From NCBI GenBank assembly GCA_951394405.1, contig OX596339.1, positions 1,736,001-1,800,000 of the forward strand: a stretch of DNA of 64,000 nt. Reading direction: 5' to 3'. The number at the start of each line of letters is the position of its first letter. The first letter of the stretch is position 1. The position numbers and the translations under genes are program-made. Positions 21,282 through 31,739 of this stretch are shown here, piece by piece. Source of the DNA: Coprinellus micaceus (lineage: Eukaryota > Basidiomycota > Agaricomycetes > Agaricales > Psathyrellaceae). Under the pieces are notes generated by a model. It saw only the letters and a program-made list of their open reading frames with translations. It searched no databases and had not been told where the DNA came from.

Positions 21282-23137
21282 CTAGGAGTGAGACTGAACC
21301 TGGGCGTGTTTAGCAGCGGCAGTAGCCCGCTCCGATTCCCACCGATCCAGCTCCTTCCTCAACCCCGCGATACGCATCTCACTGACTGGATGTCCGCTCC
21401 CCATGATGCTCCGGGCAACTGCGTGTGCCTTATTCGGGGGCCGCAAATCTGCGCGCTCGCACTGGACCTCCTCCTCCGTCCTATCCTGCCAAAACCGAAT
21501 CGCATCGCGGGCGTCGAACCCTGCATGGGCAAGGATCCTATTCGGTTAAAGTGTTAAGGGTAGATATAAGGAACGTTAGTTTATAGAAGGACGAACAGGG
21601 GGGAGCGGAACGCACCGAGCCGAAACAATATCCGCCTCGATTTCTTGTTTGGCGGTTGTACAGTACTCACCCATCTTGGTGAGCTCCCCTGAGCCTACTT
21701 TCCCCAAATTTGCGACCGCGTCGTTGACGAAGGGACCAAAGATCATAGTCATGGGGAATATGACCACACGGAGGATGTCCGCGAGGATCGAGAGCGTCCC
21801 AGGGACGACAATGGTCGAAGAGGAGAGGGTTTCAAGGTGGTGGCACAGAACGAGGTGAGCGAGCTCATGTGAAAGGAGGATAGCTAGCTCTGACGTTTGT
21901 TCGGGGGTTGGTGCGGGAAGAGGTTGAGGAGGCGGGGATGCACCGAGAAATTTGGAGAGCCACGAGCGATCGTCTGGGGTCGTTGTATGCTCCAATGGTC
22001 GTTTGCGGAAGATGTCTTCCAGGAACCCGGTGTATACAACGATCCCTGACCCGCCGTCTGGTCCAAAGCCATAGGAAAATGCATTGGATGCGTCGGGGTT
22101 ATCGACCAGAAGTAGTGAATAACTTGAAGGAGCGACAGCACGTTTGGGCAAAATGGGCTTCTCTCCACACAGCTTCGCACAGAACCAGTGCAGATACTCC
22201 GAGGCTCGTGGCCGGGGTCTGAGAGGGTACTTTGCTGGGGGTGGGAGGGGTGGTTCTTCTGTGCCTGTATCTACCCACGGGGCTCCTAACCGTTTCTCGT
22301 CAGCGAGCACCGGAAGAATGATGGCGAGTCGGTCGAGAGTGTCCTGAACCCATTTGTATCTCCAGTCGTTGGGTGATACGAAGCGGACGTCGCCCTCTTG
22401 TGCGAGAATTTCGCCCACAGCGGTGAGCCAGCCCTGGCCCGCTAACTGGGCGGCTATTTCGTCCTCTTCGTCAGGGGATAAGAGAATTGTCCGCCATCTA
22501 TGTTACAGTAAGCAATCTGGGAAAGTTGTACGCGCAACCACGCACCGTCCAGTCAACGGCGTCCTCTCCAAGCTCGCGATGATGGTGGCCCAAAACAGTG
22601 CGAATGGAATGAAAGCAAGGACCTGGAGGACTCGCGTCGAATGTTTCAACTTCTTCATATGCATCGCCTTCTTTTCTTCAGATATCGGGACCCCGTGGAT
22701 GTGGGCATGCTGGACAATGCGTCGCGACCGTTGTCGGCCAAAGAGGATGACTGGGAGAAAAGTGAGAGCTATCCGACTCGTCGTTCGCGCCATTTCGAAT
22801 GCTGTGGAGGCCTGCCCGTATGGCCATGAGATGATGGTCGAGAGGAACCCTGTGTGACCAGACGAACCTTGAGAATGCTTGCAAAGAGCGGTATCAGCGG
22901 CAATCCATCCCTTCTTGGGGTGGAATGAAAAGCATTACGCGGTATCCTTGTAAGTGATGAGTTGGAAGAAGGGGGCGCCTTTTGAATAGCATTCGAGTTA
23001 CGCGTATCGTCGAGTCTTGGCCTCCTGCCTTGCACGCCTAGATGAAGCTCTCGAATTGCCGGGAGCGTTCTGATTCTCTGCGCCATCCGCCAGGGGTTGG
23101 GGGTTTTAATCGCACAGCGAGCTAATGGGCGCAACAT
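21282..23137 (-). CDS. OMA1-like M48 family mitochondrial metallopeptidase
   Basis: Zinc metalloprotease of family M48, like Oma1 of the mitochondrial inner membrane, which acts in membrane-protein quality control. The ATG at 23137 starts a basic, Ser/Arg-rich leader (MLRPLARCAIKTPNPWRM, later RNAFHSTPRRDG) that looks like a mitochondrial targeting sequence. A membrane segment follows (VLAFIPFALFWATIIASL). The zinc-binding motif is HELAHLVLCHH, within SELAILLSHELAH, and the third ligand is the Glu of KQEIEADIVSAR. The spliced C-terminus reads AHAGFDARDAIRFWQDR and ends VQSHS before TAG at 21282-21284. Introns lie near 22790-22880, 22500-22550 and 21545-21615. Confidence 0.88.
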
Positions 23138-23416
23138 TGTGCATTGTCCAGCATATCAAGAGGAAAAGAGAAAGGAGGGTCAAGGCCAGAAGCAACTGCC
23201 AGGGTTATCGTAACTTGCGCTGCGCCGCACGTGCCGAGGATTCTCGTTCGGTACCATCTACAGCATCCGAACATGCTTTTGACTCGACTTCAAGTCTCCT
23301 GGACGCTTGCAGGCACAAGTGGGAGTTCATTAGTAGTCGTACAGCTACAGGTTCGTGTTAAATGTATAAGATCCAGGTCGTTACGTGCTGCTTCGGCGTA
23401 AAAACTACTGCTACAG
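23138..23416. other. Short intergenic region
   Basis: Upstream region of the M48 gene and 3' flank of the Svf1 gene. Nothing else seen. Confidence 0.5.
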
Positions 23417-24871
23417 CTAGTCTGCGCCGGGGATAAGAGAGATGAAGGTGGATTCAGTGTACAACTGGCCGTTGACTTCCACACCACTGGAAAGACCCTC
23501 TGCAATGGCATCCGGGCCCGTAAGATGAAGCTTGGCCGGGTTTATCCACTGGAAGGCGATTCAGCGTTCGGAGAGCCCACTTTCGAAAGGAAACACGCAC
23601 CTGGTACATGTACGGCTTGGTGCCGGCAACATAGCTCACCGCAGCTTTCAACACGTACGGAATCTCGGCGAGGATATCGACCAGGTCCATGAGACCTTTG
23701 GGGTTCTCATTGTCGCCGACGTCCATCTCGATCTTTGCAGCGACAGTACCAGGCGCATCGCTGAGAACAGAGGGACCTGCCCACTCAGCCGAAACTTGGC
23801 AAGGTTTCTTGTAGCCGGTCTCAGGATCGAGGATCCTGTTCAAGTGAGCTGTCTTCGAGACGATGCTAGACTCGCCCTCCTCTCCAGGCCATGTCGTCTC
23901 CGCTGTCACGGTCACTAGCTTCTGGCCGATGACGACCGATCCCACATTCACCTTCACAGGGCCAGACCCTGCACCCTGCTTGCCGTGGGTGTCGCAGGTG
24001 GTGAATTCCATCATAATGGCAGACACACCGTTGAGCTCCAGACTCTGGAAGTGATGGAAGTTCCAAGCAGAGGCAACGAGGTTGGGTCGCATGCCCTGGA
24101 TCGCGTGCACAAACATCCCTGCCCCCAAGAACGCTTGCGCCTTGCCGTTGACGATGATATGGCCTTCATACTTGAGATGCGGCCAGAACTTGTGCAGAAC
24201 GTAGCCCTCTGGCTTCTCGAGATCGGGGCCGAAGTACGAGAAGCCACCCTTCTCCCCCTTCCCAATTTTCCACCCGGGGGCGCTGGCAGGACGCGAAACT
24301 TCAAGGGATACTTGCAAATCCTGGCCGACGTTAGCGCTCAGGAGGTAAGACTCGGGGTATTCGGATCCAGGATTAGATCTGTAGGTGATAGAGAACTGAT
24401 CTGATTTGCTGGATCTCTTGTCGAGGCCAGGAGGTGGGGTGACGAAGTTGGTGGCATTGACGGATTTCCAGACTCGTTCACCGGACTTGGAATCGTAAAC
24501 CTTGCAGTTGAGTTGAATGGTGGGATACCAAAGTCTGCGAATACGGTTGAAGCCGAGCTGAACGTCCGAGCAACATCATAGAGCACGTACCCAACAGAGG
24601 AGTGGATGGCTTGGAACATTATAGTGCGACCATCCTCAGCGATCGAGTAGAACGTCTGAGTCTCCGTTGCAAACCCTCCAGCGCAAGTCCATTCCAGATC
24701 TTTCGCTTCGAGAGGGCCACAGAGGTCTGAGTTGGGGATGTTTGCGTTCACAGAATGAAAGTTAGGGGCATTAGGGTCGACTGGAGCAGATGTACTGTCC
24801 AAAGGTGAATTAGTACCGTCTCTCACATTTATCGTGTAGAGAACCACCCACCTGAAGAACGAGGAAAACAT
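23417..24871 (-). CDS. svf1: Svf1-type survival factor (lipocalin-like)
   Basis: Homologue of yeast Svf1, a lipocalin-like protein linked to oxidative-stress survival and ceramide transport at ER-Golgi contacts. The ATG at 24871 is followed by a tiny first exon (MFSSFF) and an intron (GTGGGT...GACAG) that joins to STSAPVDPNAPNFHS, the conserved N-terminus of the family. Further family sequence: EAKDLEWTCAGGFATETQTFY, LHKFWPHLKYEGHIIVNGKA and GMFVHAIQGMRPNLVASAWN. The last exon encodes NPAKLHLTGPDAIAEGL and ends with LIPGAD before TAG at 23417-23419. Four short introns. Length (about 400 residues) agrees with the family. Confidence 0.9.
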
Positions 24872-25225
24872 TTGAAAATCCGAATCGGAGGGTCGTGGAG
24901 ATCGTGTTGAGGGAAAGGGGGAAAGAAACGCGCCACCAGCGCTCACAACATTGGGTCATATCCGGACTCGCACCACATGGTCATCATTCACAGACTCGGC
25001 ACTGATCTTATTTCTGTGACCAAGACTCCTCGTTTCGCCTCAAAGTAGCATAGGTAGATAGTTTACAGATAGCCTCCAGAGTAGGACTGTACGTCTAGAT
25101 CCTCGAAGGATCAAGGGCATACACCAAGCATACGGTGCACGAACGAATGGTGCACGAACGCCGATGAGGACGTGACAAAATGAACTTCGTCTATTGGTGA
25201 AGTATAATGAGGATGACTGTCGACT
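24872..25225. other. Intergenic
   Basis: Upstream region of svf1 and 3' flank of the orphan gene. A direct repeat of the form gcacgaacgaatggtgcacgaacg occurs near 25137-25161. Nothing else. Confidence 0.45.
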
Positions 25226-26663
25226 TCATGGACCCGAGTCCACGATGTCGGCATCGTGATTCACATAGCGGACTTGTGCTTGGCCCTGTATCGGCTCTTC
25301 ACTCCTCGGTCGTTTTCGAGGAGGACTCGAAAGCGTATCGTCTAAGTTCTCTTCCCTCGGGTTCGCAAATGAACTATAAACATCCAAAGACCCCAACGGA
25401 GAGCCGGTGCGGGATAGGGGAGCGTTCCCCCGCGTCGAGCTTGAGCTCACAGCGCCTTGCCTTGGCGAGCTATATTCGGTCGTGGCGTTTGTGGGTACAG
25501 TCGCTGAGGATATCTAATAACGAATGTTAGAATGAAGCCTGAGGCACTTATAATGTGTGGGCCACCTTTGGACAGGCATCTGCATCGAATGCCCATGAGA
25601 AGTCCTCGTCTTCGTCAGCATTGTCAGCCTCGGCGCCAGGGAGCGAGGTGAGTGGGTGGATGGACGTCGGGAGCCGTTCGAACCTCGCTATACCCGTCTC
25701 GAATGCTTCCAACAGCTCTCTGTTCTGAGAGACTCGGAGCGTTGATGGATTGAGAGCGGGAACACTAGGAGGCCAGCCCACTAAACGAACCCCATATACA
25801 TCAAGCCGTTCAGGGTTCATCCACTTCATCTCTGCGTTACGAACGCCACTCGCAGTCCTAGCGGGCCGCCATCAGAATCTTCTGGCGCAAAAGTGGAGGG
25901 TGAACTGACTTGAGGGCTCTCCGTACAGTCTCGTATAATTCAGCTTTTACGGACTTTGCGTCGAGTTGTTTCGAACCTGTACTGGGTGTAACCTGGATTG
26001 ATAAACTGGGACCTGCTTCAACGTCTGGGCGATTGGTGGGCGTAGCGACTTGGAGTGGTTCGTTCTTGAGGCAGTATTGCTTGAAAGCCTTGGCGCCATG
26101 GTCCCCCCCTCCTCGAAGTGCTCTCCAGAACTCACGGCCATGAAGCGACCCGCCCAAAAAGCCGCCATCCCTCGCATCCCTCGAATCAACAGCCAAAATA
26201 AATGACTGAACTCCAGCAGTGTGTGCAAGTGATTCAAGTACTTGAGAAGCATTCATGAGCACTGTGCGAACTAGGTCCGGGTAAGGTCAGCAATGGCATA
26301 AACACAACGATCCAAGATCGAAACGCACCGTAATCATGTCGACTGTTCGCCATGTGTTCTGTCGCCCTAGAAAGAGGAAATTGGAAAAGGTCTTTAGCGT
26401 GCCATTCAGAGACGCGTCTCCGTGTCTGAGCAGAGAGGAATTAGAATGCCTGGGCCACCGATCAAGGAACCAGACAAGACCTCTTCAAAGGAGCGTCCCT
26501 CCCGCTCCGAAAACGCTTTGATATCTGCAAGGGACCTGTCCATAAACGTCTCCAATCGCTCCAGGAACAGCGCGTCTGTGGCCATCGCGTCAGAATCCGG
26601 TGAGCTGTACTCGAAAACCTTGCTCGTCGACGCGAGAGGCGCCGGTTGTGCTGGTTGTGACAT
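25226..26663 (-). CDS. Uncharacterised protein with C-terminal nuclear-localisation-like motif
   Basis: I do not recognise this family. The ATG at 26663 gives MSQPAQPAPLASTSKVFEYS and then ERLETFMDRSLADIKAFSER, a helical segment. Downstream exons read RTVLMNASQVLESLAHTAGV and GSLHGREFWRALRGGG; an intron of 53 bp (GTCAGT...CTAG, near 25856-25910) joins ETVRRALK to TASGVRNAEMKWMNPERLD, and another after CPK (near 25517-25568) joins to ISSATVPTNATTEYSS. The C-terminus has a basic PPRKRPRSEE stretch that resembles a nuclear-localisation signal, and the protein ends DADIVDSGP. The splice join between the first and second exon is not settled. It diverges from Acl4, sharing a 209-bp upstream region. 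Confidence 0.6.
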
Positions 26664-26872
26664 TGGTCTTCCACACCAAGAAGAAGAAGACGCTCAGGAA
26701 CGAAGGAACTGTCTGTATGCCGTGCAAAGTACTCGTTGCTGACTGCCCCTGCAACGCTGGGTGGTGGTCGTTCAAAGGAAAGTGATTCACGTCGTTGACG
26801 ACAGCGGACGCCGGTGGTCATTTCTGCCAATGTGCGCACGTGATGCCATATTTTCTAACCTCTTCCCTCATC
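26664..26872. promoter_or_regulatory. Shared divergent promoter region (orphan gene / Acl4)
   Basis: Only 209 bp separate the two start codons, so both promoters must lie here. No TATA box as clear as in the GH7 genes is visible. Confidence 0.45.
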
Positions 26873-28225
26873 ATGGGGCGCACAAAACCCAGGAAAAAGC
26901 AGCATCTACCAAAGGTTCAGAGCGAACCTTCGACACAAAAGGAGCAGCCATCTGTGGCTGCCCTCGCTCAAAAGGCTCAGGAGCTTATCGTCCAATGCGA
27001 CTACGAACTGGCCCTGAGATTTGCGCGGCGGATACTGGACCAGGACTCATCAAATGTTGAAGCGAAGGAAATGGCTGGTGTATGTCTCCTCGAGACTGGG
27101 GAACTCGACGAGGCGAAGCAGGTGAGTCTTCTAAACATCTTTTATGTGTTGAATCTAATTTACAGAGTGAAATAGGCCTTTCAATCGTTGATTCCTCCTT
27201 CACCAGGAGCACCTGCTGTTCCCCCTCCATCTGCACACCTATATCTCGCCCAGCTCAACGAGGATGATCCTCGGGGGGCTTTACAACACTACCAGAGCGC
27301 GGTCAACATTTTGTCTGCCCAGTTAAAGGGAAAGGACAAGGCAATGGACAGTTCTACAAGCGAGGATGAGCTTGAGCTGAAGAGCAACATCGTTCGGGCC
27401 CTCGTTGGTCAGGTTGAGATCTGGATGGACCCTCAGTATGATCTGTGGTATGTGGGGCTTTCTTCCGTGCCATAGCATCTAGGTTTTGACATGCTATATT
27501 AGCTTTGAGCCCGAAGCAGAGAAGACATGCGAAGATCTCCTCAACCTTGCCCTCCAATCCGATCCCAACAACTCCGAAGCCCTCCAAGCTCTTGCCTCCG
27601 TCCGAATGTCCCAGCAAAGACAGGGCGACGCGAAACAATGTCTAGAACAGTCTTGGGCGGCATGGAAAGACCTTGAGACCGGTAAGTTAGTCTCCGTAGT
27701 ATTCTTAACCCCGCTAATCCAACATTAGACGATCCCAAACTTCCTCCCATCCCCACCCGGCTAAGCCTCGTCAAACTCTTCCTCGAACTCGCACTATACA
27801 CGCCTGCTCTACTGGTACTTCACGGCATCATGTCCACAGATGACCAGGATGTCGAGGCTTGGTATCTAGAGGGTTGGTGTTTCTATCTCATGGCCGAGAA
27901 GGCGAAGGAAACGGGTGGTACATTCGACGAGCTTACCTGGGAAGAGCTTGCGAAGGACTCGCGCGATTGCCTGGAAACCTGCCAAGTGGTAAGCACTCGT
28001 ACTCTTAATACGCCGTCGACTGACAACGGGCTGCAGTTACACAACAACCAGGACCACCCTGATAAGCCGATCCTCGAGCACGTCCAGGAACTGATCTCCC
28101 AGCTTGAGGCAGCAGGTATCAAATCATCGCCGATGGAGGAAGGTGAAGAGGGCGAGGGTGAGGGTGAGGGTGAGTGGGAGGAGGTAGACAGCGAGGACGA
28201 GGACGGCGATGTCGAGATGTCATAA
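26873..28225 (+). CDS. acl4: Acl4-like TPR chaperone of ribosomal protein L4
   Basis: Dedicated assembly chaperone that binds newly made Rpl4 and brings it to the nucleolus. The ATG at 26873 gives MGRTKPRKKQHLPKVQ, a basic N-terminus. TPR-like helices follow: AQKAQELIVQCDYELALRFA, VEAKEMAGVCLLETGELDEA, then AHLYLAQLNEDDPRGALQHY and later NNSEALQALASVRMSQQRQ and DVEAWYLEGWCFYLMAEKA. The C-terminus is strongly acidic (Glu/Gly runs, then DSEDEDGDVEMS), as in Acl4 proteins. Four to five introns of about 50-60 bp. Length (about 350-390 residues) matches the family. The call rests on the N-terminal signature, the TPR pattern and the acidic tail. Confidence 0.82.
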
Positions 28226-28443
28226 GACACTCTGTATTTTTATCTGTAGAAAAGTATCATACCAGCCATTCCACGATGCAATGCCAATAATCAATACCAG
28301 CGTCTAAATTGCTTCCGTGCCAGCCCCTGTCGCCTGTCACACCCGACATCCAGCGGCTTGAACCAGTTCGTCGACCCAACATAACGCAATTCCCTGAAAC
28401 GCCTCTCTCCGTGCTGCACGTCCTCTATACCCGCTTTCTGGAC

Positions 28444-30329
28444 ATGGCCAAGCTACGGCGCGATGCCGTGGGGGCTGCCAACGACGTCACCCTTTCGACG
28501 AGTCCTCACCAGAAGCCCCTACGCGTCGTCGCCTCTGGGACACTCTTTCTAACACATACCCTGTCGATACCTCACCACCCTGGACCCTCTAGCGTCGTTA
28601 GGGCTCACGCAGTCGAGAAGACTCGGGGTGGATCAGCTAATCTCGTACGTATCGCGTGCAATCGACGTTTGATTGGTCGGGGGAGTGACAACTGCGAAGT
28701 AGGTGCTATCGCTGCTGGCACAATTTGTGAATGTCGATGCCGCCCTTGTGGCACCTCTGGGTGGAAACGATGAGGGAAAGAGCCTGATGCAGGACCTGGA
28801 GGGTGAGGGTGTGTCGACGCGCTACTGCAAGATTTGGGACCATGCTGGCATACCAGCTGCGTGGGTGCTTGACGCGGGTGAGGCTGCTTCTAACCCGCTG
28901 AGAATACCTCTTTCTAATGTGCTCCCTAGCTGAAGGGAGTTCCCGAACAGTGATCAACCACAATCCTCTCCCCGACATCACACATGAGGACTTTGTCTCG
29001 ATATTGGGCCCTCTTCTCGCCCCCGAAAATTATCCTCAGTTCACAGTACCCCCAATATCCGTCGCCCCTCCGAAAGAGGGTTCCCCATTAAACCTTTCTG
29101 CAGGTGGCCAGAGTCCCAGACTGTCACATTCTGGTCCCCGTCCGACACCATTCCAGTCGAACCCGAACAGCCCCGCACCATTCGATTGGCTACACTTTGA
29201 GGGCCGATCAGTAAAGACGACGTTGAGTAATATCACAGGGCTGGATGGCCTCGCGAGGGAGAGGAAGTGGAGGAGCCACTGCGTGTTCAGCCTAGACGTA
29301 GGGCGAAAAGGCAGGCAGGGTGTCGAAGCGGTAAGTGTTTGTTTGCGCGAGATCCGGAAATCCATTGACCGTCCGTCCGTAGCTCATTCCTCACGCCGAC
29401 GTGATCTTCCTCAACAAACACTATGCGCAAGTGCACTCACCTCACTACGCCTCTACACCTCGCGCTTTTCTTCTCTCCCTCGCTGCGAGCGTCCCGCCAC
29501 ACGCGCTCCTAGTTGCGCACTGGGGAAGCGAAGGTTCCGCCGTCCTCTCCCTTCCCACCAAGGAGTACTTCCAGAGCTCGGGTTGGGTAGAAGATAAGCC
29601 ACCCCCAGAAGCATTTGACGGGGACTCGATCCAGCACACGAGGCAGGACAGTCACCTTCAGGGTGAACACTCCGTTCGAAGTGGGAGTGACTTCTGGGCG
29701 GCTGCGCGGAGTCGGACGCCTTCGACTGCTGCGTACACTGCCGGTATGACATTGGACTATGGCGGCTACTACACCGACAGCGGACTTGGGCACCGCGATT
29801 CTATGGTTACTTCGGGGATGACGACTCCTTCGTTCTCCCGCCAGGAACATGGCCACCCTCAGCGACATCACAAGCATAGTGCAACCTCCAGTGGCCAGTA
29901 TACCACCGTGACAGGAACCAGTGATTTCTACCATGATCGTACGCCCCACCACGAGCACGATAACGATAACGAGAGTCAAGGCACAGAGGTGCCGGGGAGG
30001 GATGGGGAGGATGAACTGGTGGATCAAGTAGGGGCGCAGGATGCGTTCATCGCCGGCATGATATATGCGCTTAGCAGACGGCTTTGCCCAGGCTTGCCAT
30101 ATACACCAGCGTGGAATGGGGAAGATCCAGCATCATTGTCGAGTGATAGTGAAAAGGGAAGATGGAGGTTAGACGAATGCTTGAGGTGAGTATGCGTTTG
30201 AACTCCATCACACGGGGTCCTGATTCGGCTTTTAGATTCGCGACGGAGCTCGCAGGAAGGAAGGCCAGAAGGAAGGATTGGGTCGGGTTGGCAGACGAGA
30301 TGGCTCAAGCAGGGTGGTTCGAACCATGA
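28444..30329 (+). CDS. PfkB-family carbohydrate kinase (ketohexokinase/ribokinase-like) with large insert
   Basis: Sugar or nucleoside kinase of the PfkB fold. The ATG at 28444 gives MAKLRRDAVGAANDV. The N-terminal substrate motif appears as KTRGGSANLVLSLLAQF and is followed by AALVAPLGGNDEGKSLMQDL, both typical of the family. The middle has HFEGRSVKTTLSNI and DVIFLNKHYAQ. The catalytic-base motif near the C-terminus reads VGAQDAFIAGMIYAL; most members have GAGD or GVGD, so Gly is replaced by Gln while the catalytic Asp stays. Between the APWGSEG-like strand and this motif there is an unusual insert of roughly 150-170 residues rich in Ser, His and Gly (about 29560-29990). Four introns. Ends GWFEP. 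Substrate unknown. Confidence 0.78.
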
Positions 30330-30579
30330 GGTGATCCGCCTCTCTGTTCTTCTGGTTCATCATTTGTTCCTTTTGAATCGAAACATCTAATCCACATAGG
30401 ACCCGCACTGCGACTGTGCCGACATTACGTTCGATTAATACTATAGGGTATGTAGGTACGGATTATGGGCTCCCGTGGGCTAACAGCATTTGCTACTCAC
30501 GTTCAGCTCAAATACATAATAAGGTACCAACGAAGACTGATAATCATCAAGTAGCCGCTCTCATGCTCTGGGCGTTCAT
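30330..30579. other. Short convergent intergenic region
   Basis: Common 3' flank of the PfkB gene and the SH3 gene. Nothing else seen. Confidence 0.5.
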
Positions 30580-31599
30580 CTAGAAGATAGAGTGGATGAT
30601 GCCGCCCCCAATAGCGCTCCCTAGGAAATGGAAGTCAGTCGAATTGGGAGCTGAGCTTCGTGCCCAGGTATGGCTCACCTGCACCGAAGCCAACACCCCC
30701 GACCGCGGAATGGGAGAGCTGTGGGTTCAATGGAGTGTCAGTATGACGTTCCAGAGTGTTCCAGCGGAAATTAAACTTCGGGCACGCACCGTATTACCCA
30801 GTTTCCCGGGCTTGTGTTTGTGGGTCGGCTCAGCTTGCTGGCCCTGCGCAATTGATACGCCCGGAGGGGGAGGTTGCTGCGGTGGTGCATAGCCAAAGTG
30901 AGGCGGTGGAGGAGCGGAATAGCCTTGGGCCGGCAGGTAGTAGGGTGCACCTTGAGAGTACGGTGGCCCTCCAGGATAGGACGATCCACCTGGGATAGGA
31001 AAGGATGGTGACCGTTCACCTTGATAGAATGGCGAGGCTGATCTCATAGTTATCCCAGCACTAGTGGGCCGGGAAGGGGGAGTAGCAGGAAGCTTTTCGA
31101 CGTAAGTTGAAGGGAGTAAACCCTCTCTGCTGTGAAGCTTCCCTAACCACCAGTCTGTGTTGGTTTCTGCGAGAATCTCAATGATATCCCCGCTTCGGAA
31201 GGAGAGATCCTTCTCATCCTGCGTGCGATGAGTGAAATTGAGATACTACTTTGGTGCTGGGCCCACCTTGCCATCCTCATTGTATCCCCACAGTGCCCTG
31301 ACGGTGAAAAGAGGTGTTTCACTCGTGAGAACTGGGAGATGGGCATCTGGACTAGGCGAGATTTTCTCATAGTAACATGGCGGTTCGTGGACAGGAGTTT
31401 TTGTTCGTTGAACGGCGGAATCCGTCGTTTGAGGGCTCCGTGCCACGGACTGTTGGACAGACTGGGAGATTGCTGTAGACAAATCGAGCTTCCCGAGGAT
31501 CACGACTCCATCTTCTTTATCTAGGGCGCCTTGAGATACGAGGAACTGAATATTCTGCTTGGTTTGGGCGAGGATGAAATCAATAGCAGGGTCGGTCAT
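30580..31599 (-). CDS. Lsb1/Pin3-like SH3-domain protein
   Basis: Cytoplasmic SH3 adaptor like yeast Lsb1/Lsb2(Pin3), which bind the WASP homologue Las17 and affect actin patches and prions. The ATG at 31599 gives MTDPAIDFILAQTKQNIQFL, the conserved helical N-terminus; an upstream in-frame extension has no ATG. The SH3 domain reads FTVRALWGYNEDG, then after an intron QDEKDLSFRSGDIIEIL and TDWWLGKLHSREGLLPSTYV, with the ALYDY-like, WW and SNY-like positions all present. A Pro/Tyr/Gly-rich region (YPGGPPYSQGAPYYLPAQ) follows. The last exon encodes LSHSAVGGVGFGAGSAIGGG and ends HSIF, a glycine-rich C-terminus characteristic of the family. Divergent from Nup159 with 140 bp between the ATGs. Confidence 0.87.
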
Positions 31600-31739
31600 G
31601 GGGGGAGGAAGAGATAGGGGAATATCCAAATCGGGGACGGACGCGGGGCCTTTATGCGTGAGTCCGCGTGAACTGCCCCCTGCGATCTGTGCGACTCGAC
31701 CCAGAACAGTCAAGTCAAAGGCATCCTCGACGCGTCGTC
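31600..31739. promoter_or_regulatory. Shared divergent promoter region (SH3 protein / Nup159)
   Basis: Just 140 bp lie between the two start codons, so the upstream signals of both genes must be here or inside 5' parts of the genes. No clear TATA box seen. Confidence 0.45.

Noticed and set aside
31600..31713. N-terminal extension of the SH3 protein (open frame up to 31713)
   Set aside because: The extension starts at TTG, has no ATG and would overlap the only space for the divergent promoters; the conserved family start is MTDPAIDFIL at 31599.
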